Origin: Corynebacterium kalinowskii
GTDB taxonomy: Bacteria > Actinomycetota > Actinomycetes > Mycobacteriales > Mycobacteriaceae
Assembly (NCBI RefSeq): GCF_009734385.1
Contig: NZ_CP046452.1
Location: 186,001 to 250,000 of the forward strand
DNA length: 64,000 nt
Direction of reading: 5' to 3'
Numbering within the stretch: position 1 is the first letter of the stretch; each line of letters begins with the position of its first letter. A program made the position numbers and the translations under genes. Shown in pieces: positions 23,746-33,140 of this stretch. The notes beneath the pieces were generated by a model, which worked only from the letters and a program-made list of their open reading frames with translations, made no database searches and had not been told where the DNA came from.

Positions 23746-24565
23746 GCCGCCGCTGCTGATCGCCAGCGACGTTGATGGCACGCTTATCGACGACCGGGAG
23801 CGCATCCCGACCGTCGTGCGGGCCGCAGTTCGTCGTGCCATTACTGCGGGGACAGTGTTCGCACTGTCTACCGGCCGGCCGCCACGTTGGATCCACCCCG
23901 TCTTGAGCCAGTTGGCGCTGAAGCCGGTGTGCGTGTGCGCCAACGGGGCGATTGTTTACGATGCTGCCACTGACACGATGCTTGACGTGCAGAATTTAGC
24001 TCCAGAGGCGCTGCGCGCAGTGGCTGACATTGCGGAAGAAGTTTTGGCTCCGCACGGCGGGGCTGGCTTCGCGGTAGAGCGGGCGGGGGAGTCTGCCTGG
24101 GCGCCGGAAAACGAGCTGTTTCTGGTGTCGCCGAATTACGTTCCGGCTTGGTTTTCCGAGGACAATGGCATGGTTCCGCTTGATGAACTGATCGCCCAGC
24201 CCGCCATCAAACTTTTGGTCCGAAATGAGCACCTTACGTCCGCGCAGATCTTTGACCTGGTGGCCCCGCGCATCCCGGCAGATCTGGCTCATGTGACGTT
24301 TTCCGTGCCCGATGGGCTGATCGAAGTCGCTGCCCCCGGAGTGACCAAGGCGAGGGGAGTGCAGTTCCTTGCCTCTCGCATCGGTGCAGGTCCAGGGGAT
24401 GTGGTTGCTTTCGGTGACATGCCAAACGACATTGAAATGCTTCAGTGGGCTGGCCTTGGTGTGGCCATGGCCAACGCCCGGCCGGAAGTGAAGGCTGCTG
24501 CAGACGAAGTGACACTGTCCAACAATGAGGGCGGCATTGCAGCAGTCCTCGAGCGCTGGTTCTAG
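23735..24565 (+). CDS. Cof-like HAD hydrolase
   Basis: About 276 residues with HAD motifs: LLIASDVDGTLIDD (nucleophile Asp), ALSTGRP (motif 2), KARGVQFL (Lys) and VVAFGDMPNDIEML (motif 4). The large C2B cap between residues 90 and 190 places it in the Cof/YbiV group that dephosphorylates sugar phosphates. Rv3813c is the likely counterpart. GTG 23735 overlaps the acyltransferase end by 11 bp; TTG 23723 in the same frame is an alternative. Third gene of the serS operon. Confidence 0.85.
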   Translation: MIGEPPLLIASDVDGTLIDDRERIPTVVRAAVRRAITAGTVFALSTGRPPRWIHPVLSQLALKPVCVCANGAIVYDAATDTMLDVQNLAPEALRAVADIAEEVLAPHGGAGFAVERAGESAWAPENELFLVSPNYVPAWFSEDNGMVPLDELIAQPAIKLLVRNEHLTSAQIFDLVAPRIPADLAHVTFSVPDGLIEVAAPGVTKARGVQFLASRIGAGPGDVVAFGDMPNDIEMLQWAGLGVAMANARPEVKAAADEVTLSNNEGGIAAVLERWF

Positions 24566-24591
24566 TACCTACCGTCACCTACCGCGAAAAA

Positions 24592-24652
24592 TAGCCCGGC
24601 TCCGAAACTTTCTACTGCTTGAAAGTTCCAGAACCGGGCTAGATTTTTTTTG
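24592..24652. terminator. Bidirectional terminator between convergent genes
   Basis: Arms TAGCCCGG and CCGGGCTA with inner arms GAAACTTTC / GAAAGTTCC around TACTGCTT, followed on the plus strand by an 8-T run (24644-24651). It ends the serS operon and probably also the convergent amidase gene. Confidence 0.85.
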
Positions 24653-24659
24653 CGGAGTA

Positions 24660-26732
24660 TTACATGTGAATCTGCGTCAGGCCAGTGGCTGGATCCAGGG
24701 TGATGAAGCCATGCTGGAAGTCGACGCGCTTCAGGCCCTGCCAGTTGTACTCTTCGTTCAGCGGCAGGCCGAGTGGGCCGCCGTCGAGGCCTTGCTGGGC
24801 CCAGGTGTCACCGATTGGTCCCCACACGGCGTGTGCGCCGGTGGCTGGGGACTTGACGATGGCGCCCTTGTCGTAAGCCTCAAAGGTCACTGGGTTCTGT
24901 GCGTTAGCCGCGTACTGGACTGGGCCCTTGGACTCGCCGAGGACTGCGCCGTAGTTTTCCTTCACCAGCTGTGCCACAGCGGCGACATCTGGGTCGGAGG
25001 ACAGGGCTTGTGCCTGGTCGATCTTGCCCGGGATGTCAGAGATCTTCAGGCCGCCGATCTTCGGGGCGCCGCCTTCGACGGTGATGCCGGTTGGCAGTTT
25101 GCCCTGGCTGGCTAGGTAGGTAAACACCAGGGCTGCCAGGCCACCGACAATGCTCATCAGGGAGTTCTGGTCACCGTTGCCAGCTGAGCTCAGGGTCTGC
25201 AGCAGATCACCAACAGTGTTTCCGCCCTGAGTAGGTGCCGGGGCAGGAGCTGGTGCAGGTTCAGGTGCTGGAGCGGGTGCTGGCGCAGGGTTGTTGTCGA
25301 CCGGAGCCTTGGTTGTGGTGGTGGTCTTGGACGTGGTCGTCTTCGTGGTCGGGCTGCCCGCAGAAATGCCGTTGTACTTGTTCATGGCGATGTCGCGGAT
25401 ACGACCCATCTGGGCGTAGCCGTAGTCGCCTGGGCAGGTGGTGGTGCCGACGTCACGGTGGGCGAAGATGTTCGGCAGGGTCACTGCTGCGCCGTAGGCG
25501 TACTTGGAGTAGCTGGTGCCCTCGGAGTAGTGCACATCGGTGCCCTTAGGGTTTACGCCTGCGATCCGGAGGCGCCAGCCAGCGAGTTCGCCGACGGACT
25601 GGATCATCGCTGGGGTGGTTTGCGCCACGGAGTAGTCGCCGAGCATGGAGATTGCCCAGGTGTTCTCGTTGAAGCCACCGGCGTGTGCGCCCATGACCGG
25701 CTTGTTGATTCCGCCGTAGCGGCCTTCGAAAATGTTGCCGTACTTGTCCACCAGGGACTGGTATCCGACATCGCACCAGCCGAGGTTGACACCGTGGTAC
25801 TGGTAGATGCCGCGGACGATGCCAGCGGACTGTGCCTCCGAGTAGTTGTTCGAACCGGCGGTGTGGTGGATGGTGATTGCGCTGACCTGATCGGAATAGT
25901 CCGGCGTCGGCTGGCAGTTCTGTCGGATGGACTCGTCGGCGCCCCATCCCGAGCGGGAGATGATTGGTGGCATGCCGTCGGAGTCAGCAGCCAAGTCGAT
26001 GCCGGCGCTGACGTTGCTGGTGCCGCCGTCAATGAACACGGCCTCCAGGCCGGTCTCGGCGACGTCGGCGACGGGCTTGATCTCGCCGTAGTTGGTCGGC
26101 AGGGGAGCAAGTGCAGGCTTATCGACGACCGGAGCAACAGCTGCTGGCGCAGCTGCAGGGGCTGCATCAGCCACCGGCGCTGCTGGAGCGGGCGCCTCGG
26201 CCGCAGGGGCTGCTGCAGCCGGTGCTGGCGCTGGAGCTGGTGCTGGGGCTTCAGGTGCAGCAGTCAGGTCAACACCGAGCAGGGATACCTGGACACGGGT
26301 AGTTGGCTCGATGTAGATGAGCTCCGTGCCGTTCTTGCCGGCGGACTGAACTTTGGAAGCTGGTTCGGCCTGGAACCATTGCGTCCAGGTGCCGTCGGCA
26401 CGCTGGCCACGGAAGTGGGCGGTGACGTCCTTCTCGCCGTTCCAGGTGAGGGCGAACATGGAGAATTCCTTGTCGCGAGTGAATTCCTTCACCGCGCGAG
26501 GTCCGCTTTCGCCGCCTTGGCCGGCTACAGCAGGGTCATTGACAACGACGGTGGCGCCGTCGCCAAAGGAAGCGGTCTCCATGGATGCGGACACTGGCTC
26601 GATGCCGGCCGATTGGGTCTTGGTGATCCCGTTCTGAACGCCAACCGCAGCGGATGCGATGAGCGCGGTCGACAGAAGAAATGCCCACAAGGGGCGCGAG
26701 GTTGTGGTGCGAATTGTTCGTCGTTGCAGCAC
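24660..26732 (-). CDS. Secreted N-acetylmuramoyl-L-alanine amidase (PGRP) with LGFP tail
   Basis: 690 residues. Signal peptide (RPLWAFLLSTALIASAAVG), an N-terminal beta-rich domain, an Ala/Pro-rich linker at roughly 170-230, then the amidase-2/peptidoglycan recognition domain: SRSGWGADESIRQ, SAITIHHTAGSNNYS (zinc His), GDYSVAQTTP and IFAHRDVGTTTCPGD (zinc His and Cys). A Thr/Lys and Pro/Ala linker and an LGFP-type repeat (PLGLPLNEEY, FQHGFITLDPATG) end the protein; LGFP repeats anchor envelope proteins. Counterpart of Rv3811. GTG 26732 is chosen because AGGGAG lies before it. Confidence 0.9.
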   Translation of the reverse strand: MLQRRTIRTTTSRPLWAFLLSTALIASAAVGVQNGITKTQSAGIEPVSASMETASFGDGATVVVNDPAVAGQGGESGPRAVKEFTRDKEFSMFALTWNGEKDVTAHFRGQRADGTWTQWFQAEPASKVQSAGKNGTELIYIEPTTRVQVSLLGVDLTAAPEAPAPAPAPAPAAAAPAAEAPAPAAPVADAAPAAAPAAVAPVVDKPALAPLPTNYGEIKPVADVAETGLEAVFIDGGTSNVSAGIDLAADSDGMPPIISRSGWGADESIRQNCQPTPDYSDQVSAITIHHTAGSNNYSEAQSAGIVRGIYQYHGVNLGWCDVGYQSLVDKYGNIFEGRYGGINKPVMGAHAGGFNENTWAISMLGDYSVAQTTPAMIQSVGELAGWRLRIAGVNPKGTDVHYSEGTSYSKYAYGAAVTLPNIFAHRDVGTTTCPGDYGYAQMGRIRDIAMNKYNGISAGSPTTKTTTSKTTTTTKAPVDNNPAPAPAPAPEPAPAPAPAPTQGGNTVGDLLQTLSSAGNGDQNSLMSIVGGLAALVFTYLASQGKLPTGITVEGGAPKIGGLKISDIPGKIDQAQALSSDPDVAAVAQLVKENYGAVLGESKGPVQYAANAQNPVTFEAYDKGAIVKSPATGAHAVWGPIGDTWAQQGLDGGPLGLPLNEEYNWQGLKRVDFQHGFITLDPATGLTQIHM

Positions 26733-26920
26733 TATGTTCTCCCTGTTAGTGCACAATGGTGCAGCTGTGACAATAGATATCAGTTGCATATGCTAGTGCA
26801 TGCGAGTGGCAAATGATAGCCGAGTTAATAACAGTTTCCTGGGTTTTCTATTGGTGCAGTTGGGTTTCAGGTGAGAAAATTACCGGGAAACGCCGGGCCG
26901 GACCCCGCCGAGAGGAATAA

Positions 26921-28093
<1,173 letters not shown>

Positions 28094-28167
28094 ATCTTCG
28101 AGTTTTATACAGGTGAAATAGCCCTTTGCTGGGCTGAAAATCTCGTGTCTGACGTACTGTCCGGAGT

Positions 28168-28584
28168 ATGACTAACTCGTTGCATCCATACTTCGGCTTC
28201 GCGGGCAACGCCGCCGAAGCCATGACCTTTTACCAGTCCGTCTTTGGTGGCGAGCTTCAGATCATGACCTTCGAGCAGGGCGGTGCGGGCGAGTTTGCTC
28301 CAAACCCTGACCTGGTGATGCACTCCCAACTCATCGTCAATGAATCCTGGTTCCTCATGGCCGCAGATTCTGAGGAGGTGGCCGGTTCAGTTTCCGGTGC
28401 GCCACGTATCACCGTCGCCATTTCTGGTTCCGAGGAGCAGCTTGAGGCTCAAACTGAGCAATTCAACCAGTTGGCAGAGGGTGGCACTGTTGTAATGCCA
28501 CTGGAAAAGCAAATGTGGGGCGCCGTCTACGGTCAGGTTGTAGACAAATTCGGCATTACCTGGCAGTTCAATATTGGTGGCTAG
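28168..28584 (+). CDS. VOC-superfamily (PhnB-like) protein
   Basis: 138 residues of the PhnB/glyoxalase-like vicinal-oxygen-chelate fold: HPYFGFAGNAAEAMTFYQSVFGGE at the start and WGAVYGQVVDKFGITWQFNI at the end are hallmarks. The catalytic role in this family is unclear. ATG 28168 lies 7 nt after TACTGT (28155-28160), suggesting a leaderless mRNA. Confidence 0.85.
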   Translation: MTNSLHPYFGFAGNAAEAMTFYQSVFGGELQIMTFEQGGAGEFAPNPDLVMHSQLIVNESWFLMAADSEEVAGSVSGAPRITVAISGSEEQLEAQTEQFNQLAEGGTVVMPLEKQMWGAVYGQVVDKFGITWQFNIGG

Positions 28585-28604
28585 TAGCTAGCCTTGTTTC
28601 GGTG

Positions 28605-28634
28605 CCCGGTCGAGTTTCCGCTTGGCCGGGTTTT
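28605..28634 (+). terminator. Intrinsic terminator after the VOC gene
   Basis: Stem CCCGGTCGAG / CTTGGCCGGG (two wobble pairs) with loop TTTCCG and TTTT directly after. Confidence 0.7.
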
Positions 28635-28720
28635 GCGTTGTCGGTGCCCGGACGAATGTATTGCTCGGGAGAAAATTGTCGGGCCTTGTGCAAGGTTGTC
28701 CTGGGATTATCTCTCAAAAA

Positions 28721-28758
28721 ACCGGACGAAATTTCTCCGGCGGACAAGTTCGTCCGGT
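28721..28758. repeat. Inverted repeat with 10-bp perfect arms
   Basis: ACCGGACGAA (28721-28730) and TTCGTCCGGT (28749-28758) form a perfect dyad around an 18-nt centre that itself contains a CCGG. It lies in the 331-bp gap between the VOC gene and the LMW-PTP-like gene, which carries no ORF. Function unknown; an operator or RNA hairpin is possible. Confidence 0.55.
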
Positions 28759-28839
28759 GGCAGAAACTTCTATCACCTCGAAGCGCAAACGTGAATAGAA
28801 CCCACGTCAACAACTTGAAAACCACACACCATAGCAGTA

Positions 28840-28858
28840 AGGTTAACTTCAGGTTAAC
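28840..28858 (+). promoter_or_regulatory. Tandem AGGTTAAC repeat, Pho-box-like
   Basis: AGGTTAAC at 28840-28847 and again at 28851-28858, spaced by TTC, giving an 11-bp period. This geometry is typical of OmpR/PhoB-family response-regulator sites (Pho boxes). It lies about 57 bp upstream of the PTP/ArsC-like start codon. Identity of the regulator is inference. Confidence 0.5.
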
Positions 28859-28915
28859 AAAAGGGTTCCCCAAAGTGAACTAAAAGGTGAGCGGGGGAAT
28901 CAAGGAGAGGAAAAC

Positions 28916-29527
28916 ATGTCCGCCCGCGACTTTGAAATCGTCCGTGAAGATCTGCACCGTCGTTACGGTCATCTGATCGATGCCACTCAGATCAACGCGA
29001 TCGTCGATGAAACGATCGTGGAGCAGAACGCTACCGCTAAACTTACCGCTTTCCTACCTGTCTTTGTGGAGCGTTTCGCTTCTGAGAAGTTGGAAACCCT
29101 CCTTGACGGACAGGAAGCGCACCCTCGCCAGGAAGTACTCTTCGCTTGCGAGCGCAACGCTGGACGCTCTCAGCTGGCAGCTGCCATCATGCGCCACATT
29201 GCTGGTGACGATGTCTTCGTACGCTCCGTGGGTATCAATGCTCGGGGTGGTATCAACCCAACTGTGCTGCGGGTGCTTGAAGAGCGGGGCATTTCCACCG
29301 AAGGTCTGTATCAGAAGGAAATCTCTCCTCGCGTGTCTCACCGCGCCGATCTCGTTGTGCTGCTGGGAATCAATGAGATTCCGGGCGTGCCTGGTGACCG
29401 TTATGTTCGCTGGGACATCGCCGATCCGGAAGGCGCCTCTATTGAAGAGGTGCGCGACATTGCCGACAAGATCGAAGCAGAGATCCGCGGCCTACTGCCA
29501 AAGCTCAACGTCGCAGTACCTGCGTAA
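28916..29527 (+). CDS. Low-molecular-weight PTP/arsenate-reductase-like protein with N-terminal helical domain
   Basis: 203 residues. Residues 1-65 form the three-helix-bundle domain often found before actinobacterial arsenate reductases. Residues 72-200 form the LMW-PTP fold with the P-loop VLFACERNAGRSQLAAA: Cys78, Arg84 (CX5R) and Asn81, as in arsenate-mycothiol transferases. It may reduce arsenate with mycothiol or dephosphorylate proteins. The late WDIADPEGAS segment carries the DP pair that supplies the general acid. Start supported by AAGGAGAGG before the ATG. No ars transport genes are adjacent, so arsenic defence is not certain. Confidence 0.82.
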   Translation: MSARDFEIVREDLHRRYGHLIDATQINAIVDETIVEQNATAKLTAFLPVFVERFASEKLETLLDGQEAHPRQEVLFACERNAGRSQLAAAIMRHIAGDDVFVRSVGINARGGINPTVLRVLEERGISTEGLYQKEISPRVSHRADLVVLLGINEIPGVPGDRYVRWDIADPEGASIEEVRDIADKIEAEIRGLLPKLNVAVPA

Positions 29528-29542
29528 GCGCTAATCCACACC

Positions 29543-29573
29543 AAGGGACGTCCTAATCAGGACGTCCCTTTTT
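29543..29573 (+). terminator. Intrinsic terminator after the LMW-PTP-like gene
   Basis: AAGGGACGTCC / GGACGTCCCTT stem (11 bp, perfect) around a short loop, followed by TTT. Confidence 0.88.
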
Positions 29574-29644
29574 GCGTGCCCTCGCGCCTCATTCAAACCT
29601 AAGCCACTACTCTGGGAAGCATCCAAAACTTAGAAAGGCTGGAG

Positions 29645-31606
29645 ATGAGCGAGAGCAAAGCAGTTGAGCGGTTGCAGCGAGTTCTGCTGCCACGGCGAGG
29701 CGAACCACATGATGTGCGCACTCTGTACCTGCTGGAAGCTGAGCAGAACAAGGAGCGGGCGACGTGGTCTGATCGTTTCTCGTTGAGTATCCCCGCTGGT
29801 GCTGAGATCTCATTCCAGACCTACTTCAACGCGTTTGCCGCCAGCTATTGGCGTCGTTGGTCCCAGCTAGAGTCCGTGGTGCTCAAGGTTGTGCTCGAAG
29901 GCGAAGCCCGCGTAGACATCTACCGTTCCAAGATTGATGGTTCCCGCATCGCAGTCGAGGGGGACCTGGTCACTGGCACCGGCGAATTCGAAATCTCCCT
30001 GGCTCCGTTTGAAGATGGCGGCTGGATCTGGTTCGACATCACGGCCGAGACTGACACCGTGATTAAGGAAGCCGGTTGGTGGGCTCCCGTTGCGCCGGGT
30101 CCACAGACCTTGCCGAACGGTACCCAGGTCGGCCCCTTCGACAAACGCGTCACCGTCGGTATCCCGACCTTCAATCGCCCTGTCGACGCCGTGAAGGCTC
30201 TCGAAGCGCTGGCGGAAGACCCAGAGGTTGACGCAGTCATCGATACAGTGCTGATGCCTGATCAGGGCAACAAGCACCCCGCGGACGAGCCTGGCTACCA
30301 AGCTGCCTCCGAGCACTTCGGTGACCGCTTCTTCGAGTTCCGTCAGGGCAACCTCGGCGGTTCCGGTGGCTACTCCCGCATCATGTTCGAAGCCCTCGGC
30401 GGCGTGGACGGCACCAAGCCAGCCGGTGCCAAGGAGTCCCCATACATCCTGTACATGGACGATGACATCGCCATTGAGCCAGACTCCATCTTGCGCGCCC
30501 TCCAGGCCGCTCGCTACGCCAAGTCCCCAATGCTTATTGGTGGCCAGATGCTGAACCTGCAGGAACGCAGCCACCTGCACTCCATGGGTGAGGTAGTGGG
30601 CCGCCATGACTTCATGTGGACCTCCGCGCCATATGTGCACTATGACCATGACTTTGCCAAGCATCCCCTGTCCGATCGTGGCAAGCCAGGCGATAAGCCA
30701 GACGCACCGAACTCCCGCGATCTGCACCGCCGTATCGACGTCGACTACAACGGCTGGTGGATGACCATGATTCCGCGCGTTGTCGCGGAAGAGATCGGTC
30801 AGCCGTTGCCACTGTTCATCAAGTGGGACGACGCCGAATTTGGCTTGCGCGCTGGCGACCACGGCTACCCAACGGCCACGTGGCCAGGTATCGCGATCTG
30901 GCACATGGCCTGGTCTGACAAGGACGACGCCATTGACTGGCAAGCCTACTTCCACCTGCGCAACCGCCTCATCGTGGCGGCGCTGCAGCACACCGGTCCT
31001 GTGGACGGCATCATCAAGTCGATGCAAAAGGCCACCATCAAGCACCTGGTCTGCATGGAATACTCCACCGTTGCCATCCAGAACGAGGCGATGAAGGACT
31101 TCCTGGCTGGCCCAGATCAGCTTTTCGACATCCTCGAAACCTCGCTGCCACGTATCAACGCGATCCGTAAGACCTACTCGGATGCCATTGTCATGCCAAC
31201 GGCTGCGAACCTGCCGAAGCCTTCTGGCGCACCAGGGGTTCCGATCAACGACATCGGTGGCCGCCTTGCCCCGGTGAAGAAGGCTGTCTGGGCACTCAAG
31301 GGCCTGAAGCACTCCCTGGGCAAAGAAGATCCGAAGCACCACGAGGTGCCCCAGGCCAATCTTGCCCCGATCAATGCCCGGTGGTTCAGCCTGTCCCGAC
31401 TCGACGGCGCGACCGTCACCACTGCCGATGGTCGTGGCGTGGTCTTCCGCAAGCGCGACCGCGACATGGCAAAGGAACTCCTGCAAGAGTCCCGTCGCCT
31501 GCAGCAAGAGGTTGCGGAAAAATTCGCCCAGCTTCAAGATCAGTACCGCGCAGCCCACAAGCAGCTGACCAGCCGTGAGGCATGGGGAGAAATCTTTAAT
31601 GACTAA
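29645..31606 (+). CDS. glfT2: Galactofuranosyltransferase GlfT2
   Basis: 653-residue processive GT2 enzyme that polymerises the alternating beta-1,5/1,6 galactan on the cytoplasmic side. N-terminal beta domain to about residue 170, the GT-A core starting VTVGIPTFNRPVDAV, the metal-binding MDDDIAIEPDS (Asp272-Asp274), KWDDAEFGLRAGDHG and IWHMAW (catalytic Asp and metal His), then a helical C-terminus ending in a long charged coiled coil (about 605-650). Start ATG 29645 is preceded by GAAAGGCTGGAG. It overlaps the PAP2 gene by 8 bp, beginning a run of translationally coupled genes. Confidence 0.95.
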   Translation: MSESKAVERLQRVLLPRRGEPHDVRTLYLLEAEQNKERATWSDRFSLSIPAGAEISFQTYFNAFAASYWRRWSQLESVVLKVVLEGEARVDIYRSKIDGSRIAVEGDLVTGTGEFEISLAPFEDGGWIWFDITAETDTVIKEAGWWAPVAPGPQTLPNGTQVGPFDKRVTVGIPTFNRPVDAVKALEALAEDPEVDAVIDTVLMPDQGNKHPADEPGYQAASEHFGDRFFEFRQGNLGGSGGYSRIMFEALGGVDGTKPAGAKESPYILYMDDDIAIEPDSILRALQAARYAKSPMLIGGQMLNLQERSHLHSMGEVVGRHDFMWTSAPYVHYDHDFAKHPLSDRGKPGDKPDAPNSRDLHRRIDVDYNGWWMTMIPRVVAEEIGQPLPLFIKWDDAEFGLRAGDHGYPTATWPGIAIWHMAWSDKDDAIDWQAYFHLRNRLIVAALQHTGPVDGIIKSMQKATIKHLVCMEYSTVAIQNEAMKDFLAGPDQLFDILETSLPRINAIRKTYSDAIVMPTAANLPKPSGAPGVPINDIGGRLAPVKKAVWALKGLKHSLGKEDPKHHEVPQANLAPINARWFSLSRLDGATVTTADGRGVVFRKRDRDMAKELLQESRRLQQEVAEKFAQLQDQYRAAHKQLTSREAWGEIFND

Positions 31607-32099
31607 AGAATCCGACATCCTGGTAGCCATCCAGGATCGGCTCTACCAGGAGCCGTACATCCAGGTTGCGCGAGGCATGAGCCTGTTTGGCGAGCATGCG
31701 GCGGGCTGGCTTGGCATGGGTGTGTTGGGGATGGCCGTCGATAAGCCACGGCGCCGGAACTGGGCCGCGCTGACCGCATCGGCCTTCACCAGCCATGCGG
31801 CATCGGTGGTACTCAAGCGCGTCGTGCGCCGTCCTCGCCCGACCGACCCGCGGATCGAGATTGGGGTGGGCACGCCGAGCAAACTGAGCTTCCCTTCTTC
31901 GCATGCAACTTCCACGACCGCGGCGCTGACCTCGTTGGCTTTGTTGACCCGGTCACCACTGCCGCTCGTGGGCGTGCCAGCCATGATGCTCTCGCGTATG
32001 GTTTTGGGGGTTCACTATCCAACGGACGTCATGGCCGGTGCGATGCTTGGTGCATCGACCGCCATTATTGCGGACAAGCTTGAAAAGAGGAACGCATGA
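31599..32099 (+). CDS. PAP2-family polyprenyl phosphatase
   Basis: 166 residues with the three PAP2 phosphatase motifs: KRVVRRPRPTDP, SFPSSHATSTT (catalytic His) and SRMVLGVHYPTDVMAG (His, Asp). Membrane helices surround them. By synteny with Rv3807c it is expected to remove the 5-phosphate from decaprenyl-phosphoryl-5-phosphoribose made by the next gene, giving the substrate of DprE1. ATG 31599 overlaps the glfT2 stop, and its own stop overlaps the ubiA start (ATGA). Confidence 0.85.
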   Translation: MTKESDILVAIQDRLYQEPYIQVARGMSLFGEHAAGWLGMGVLGMAVDKPRRRNWAALTASAFTSHAASVVLKRVVRRPRPTDPRIEIGVGTPSKLSFPSSHATSTTAALTSLALLTRSPLPLVGVPAMMLSRMVLGVHYPTDVMAGAMLGASTAIIADKLEKRNA

Positions 32100-33073
32100 G
32101 CAGGGAGCAGCGATTCGGCGACTCGGAGCCGCATACCGAGGGTATTGACACGATGAAGAAGCGCCAGCCGCCAAAGAACCTCTTCGACGGCATGATTAAG
32201 GCGCTGCGCCCGAAGCAGTGGGTCAAGAACGTCCTGGTGGTTGCCGCCCCTGCGGCTGCAGGCACCGAGGCATTGCTCAGCAAGCAAACGCTTCTCGACG
32301 TCCTCTTCGCGTTCATCGCCTTCTGCATGGCGGCATCCGCCATTTACTTGGTCAACGACGCCCGGGACGTCGAGGCAGACCGCGCGCACCCAACTAAGCG
32401 CTTCCGCCCGATCGCCGCTGGTGTGCTTCCTGTCAGCCTTGCTTACGTGATGGCCGTGGTCCTCATGATTGCCGCGCTGGGAGTATCGCTGCTGGCAACT
32501 TCTGGTGTGGCCTTGGCGATCGTCGTCGCCGTCTACCTAGCTCTGCAGCTGGGTTACTGTTTCGGCTGGAAGCATCAGCCTGTGATCGACATCGCGCTGG
32601 TGTCTTCTGGTTTTATGCTCCGCGCCATGGCCGGTGGTGTCGCAGCAGGCATCGTGCTCTCTCAGTGGTTCCTGCTGGTCGCTGCATTCGGTTCGCTCTT
32701 CATGGCCTCCGGCAAGCGGTACGCCGAAATCCTCCTCGCCGAACGCACCGGCGCAAAGATTCGCAAGTCCCTCGAGGGCTACACCCCGACGTACCTGCGT
32801 TTCGTTTGGACTTTGTCCGCAACGGCCGTTGTGATGTCCTACGCACTGTGGGGCTTTGACATGGGCCACGCCTCTGAGCCACTCGCGGCGATCTGGTACC
32901 AAGTTTCCATGGTTCCGTTCACCATCGCGATCCTCCGTTTTGCGGCCGATGTTGACCGTGGCGACGGCGGTGCGCCTGACGAATTGGCTCTCACCGACCG
33001 CACATTACAAGCCCTCGCTATCCTGTGGATTCTCTGCATTGTAATGGCTGTGTATGTTTCTCCGATGTTATAA
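32096..33073 (+). CDS. ubiA: UbiA-type decaprenyl-phosphate 5-phosphoribosyltransferase
   Basis: 325-residue intramembrane prenyltransferase-fold protein, about nine helices. First metal-binding motif YLVNDARDVEADRAHPTKRF; the second Asp-rich site follows in the CFGWKHQPVIDIAL region. It joins phosphoribosyl pyrophosphate to decaprenyl phosphate, the first step toward decaprenyl-phospho-arabinose (Rv3806c, also called DprR). ATG 32096 is preferred for its overlap with the PAP2 stop; a second in-frame ATG at 32153 is possible because the first 19 residues are hydrophilic. Followed directly by a cmt gene; aftB is missing here. Confidence 0.92.
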   Translation: MSREQRFGDSEPHTEGIDTMKKRQPPKNLFDGMIKALRPKQWVKNVLVVAAPAAAGTEALLSKQTLLDVLFAFIAFCMAASAIYLVNDARDVEADRAHPTKRFRPIAAGVLPVSLAYVMAVVLMIAALGVSLLATSGVALAIVVAVYLALQLGYCFGWKHQPVIDIALVSSGFMLRAMAGGVAAGIVLSQWFLLVAAFGSLFMASGKRYAEILLAERTGAKIRKSLEGYTPTYLRFVWTLSATAVVMSYALWGFDMGHASEPLAAIWYQVSMVPFTIAILRFAADVDRGDGGAPDELALTDRTLQALAILWILCIVMAVYVSPML

Positions 33074-33140
33074 CTGATTGCCAAACCCATTGTTTGGTGT
33101 AGGTTAAGTAACGATCGTACGAAAAAGCATGAGGAGAGCT

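Noticed and set aside
25458..26816. Plus-strand frame of 452 codons opposite the amidase
   Set aside because: Shadow of the amidase; low-complexity Gly/Ala runs only mirror the Ala/Pro linker.
28120..28135. Terminator after glf (AGCCC/GGGCT)
   Set aside because: The stem is only 5 bp and no T-run follows, so the support is too weak to annotate.
29867..31630. Minus-strand frame of 587 codons opposite glfT2
   Set aside because: Shadow of glfT2; no domain, no promoter, and it is broken by the high-GC codon bias of the real gene.
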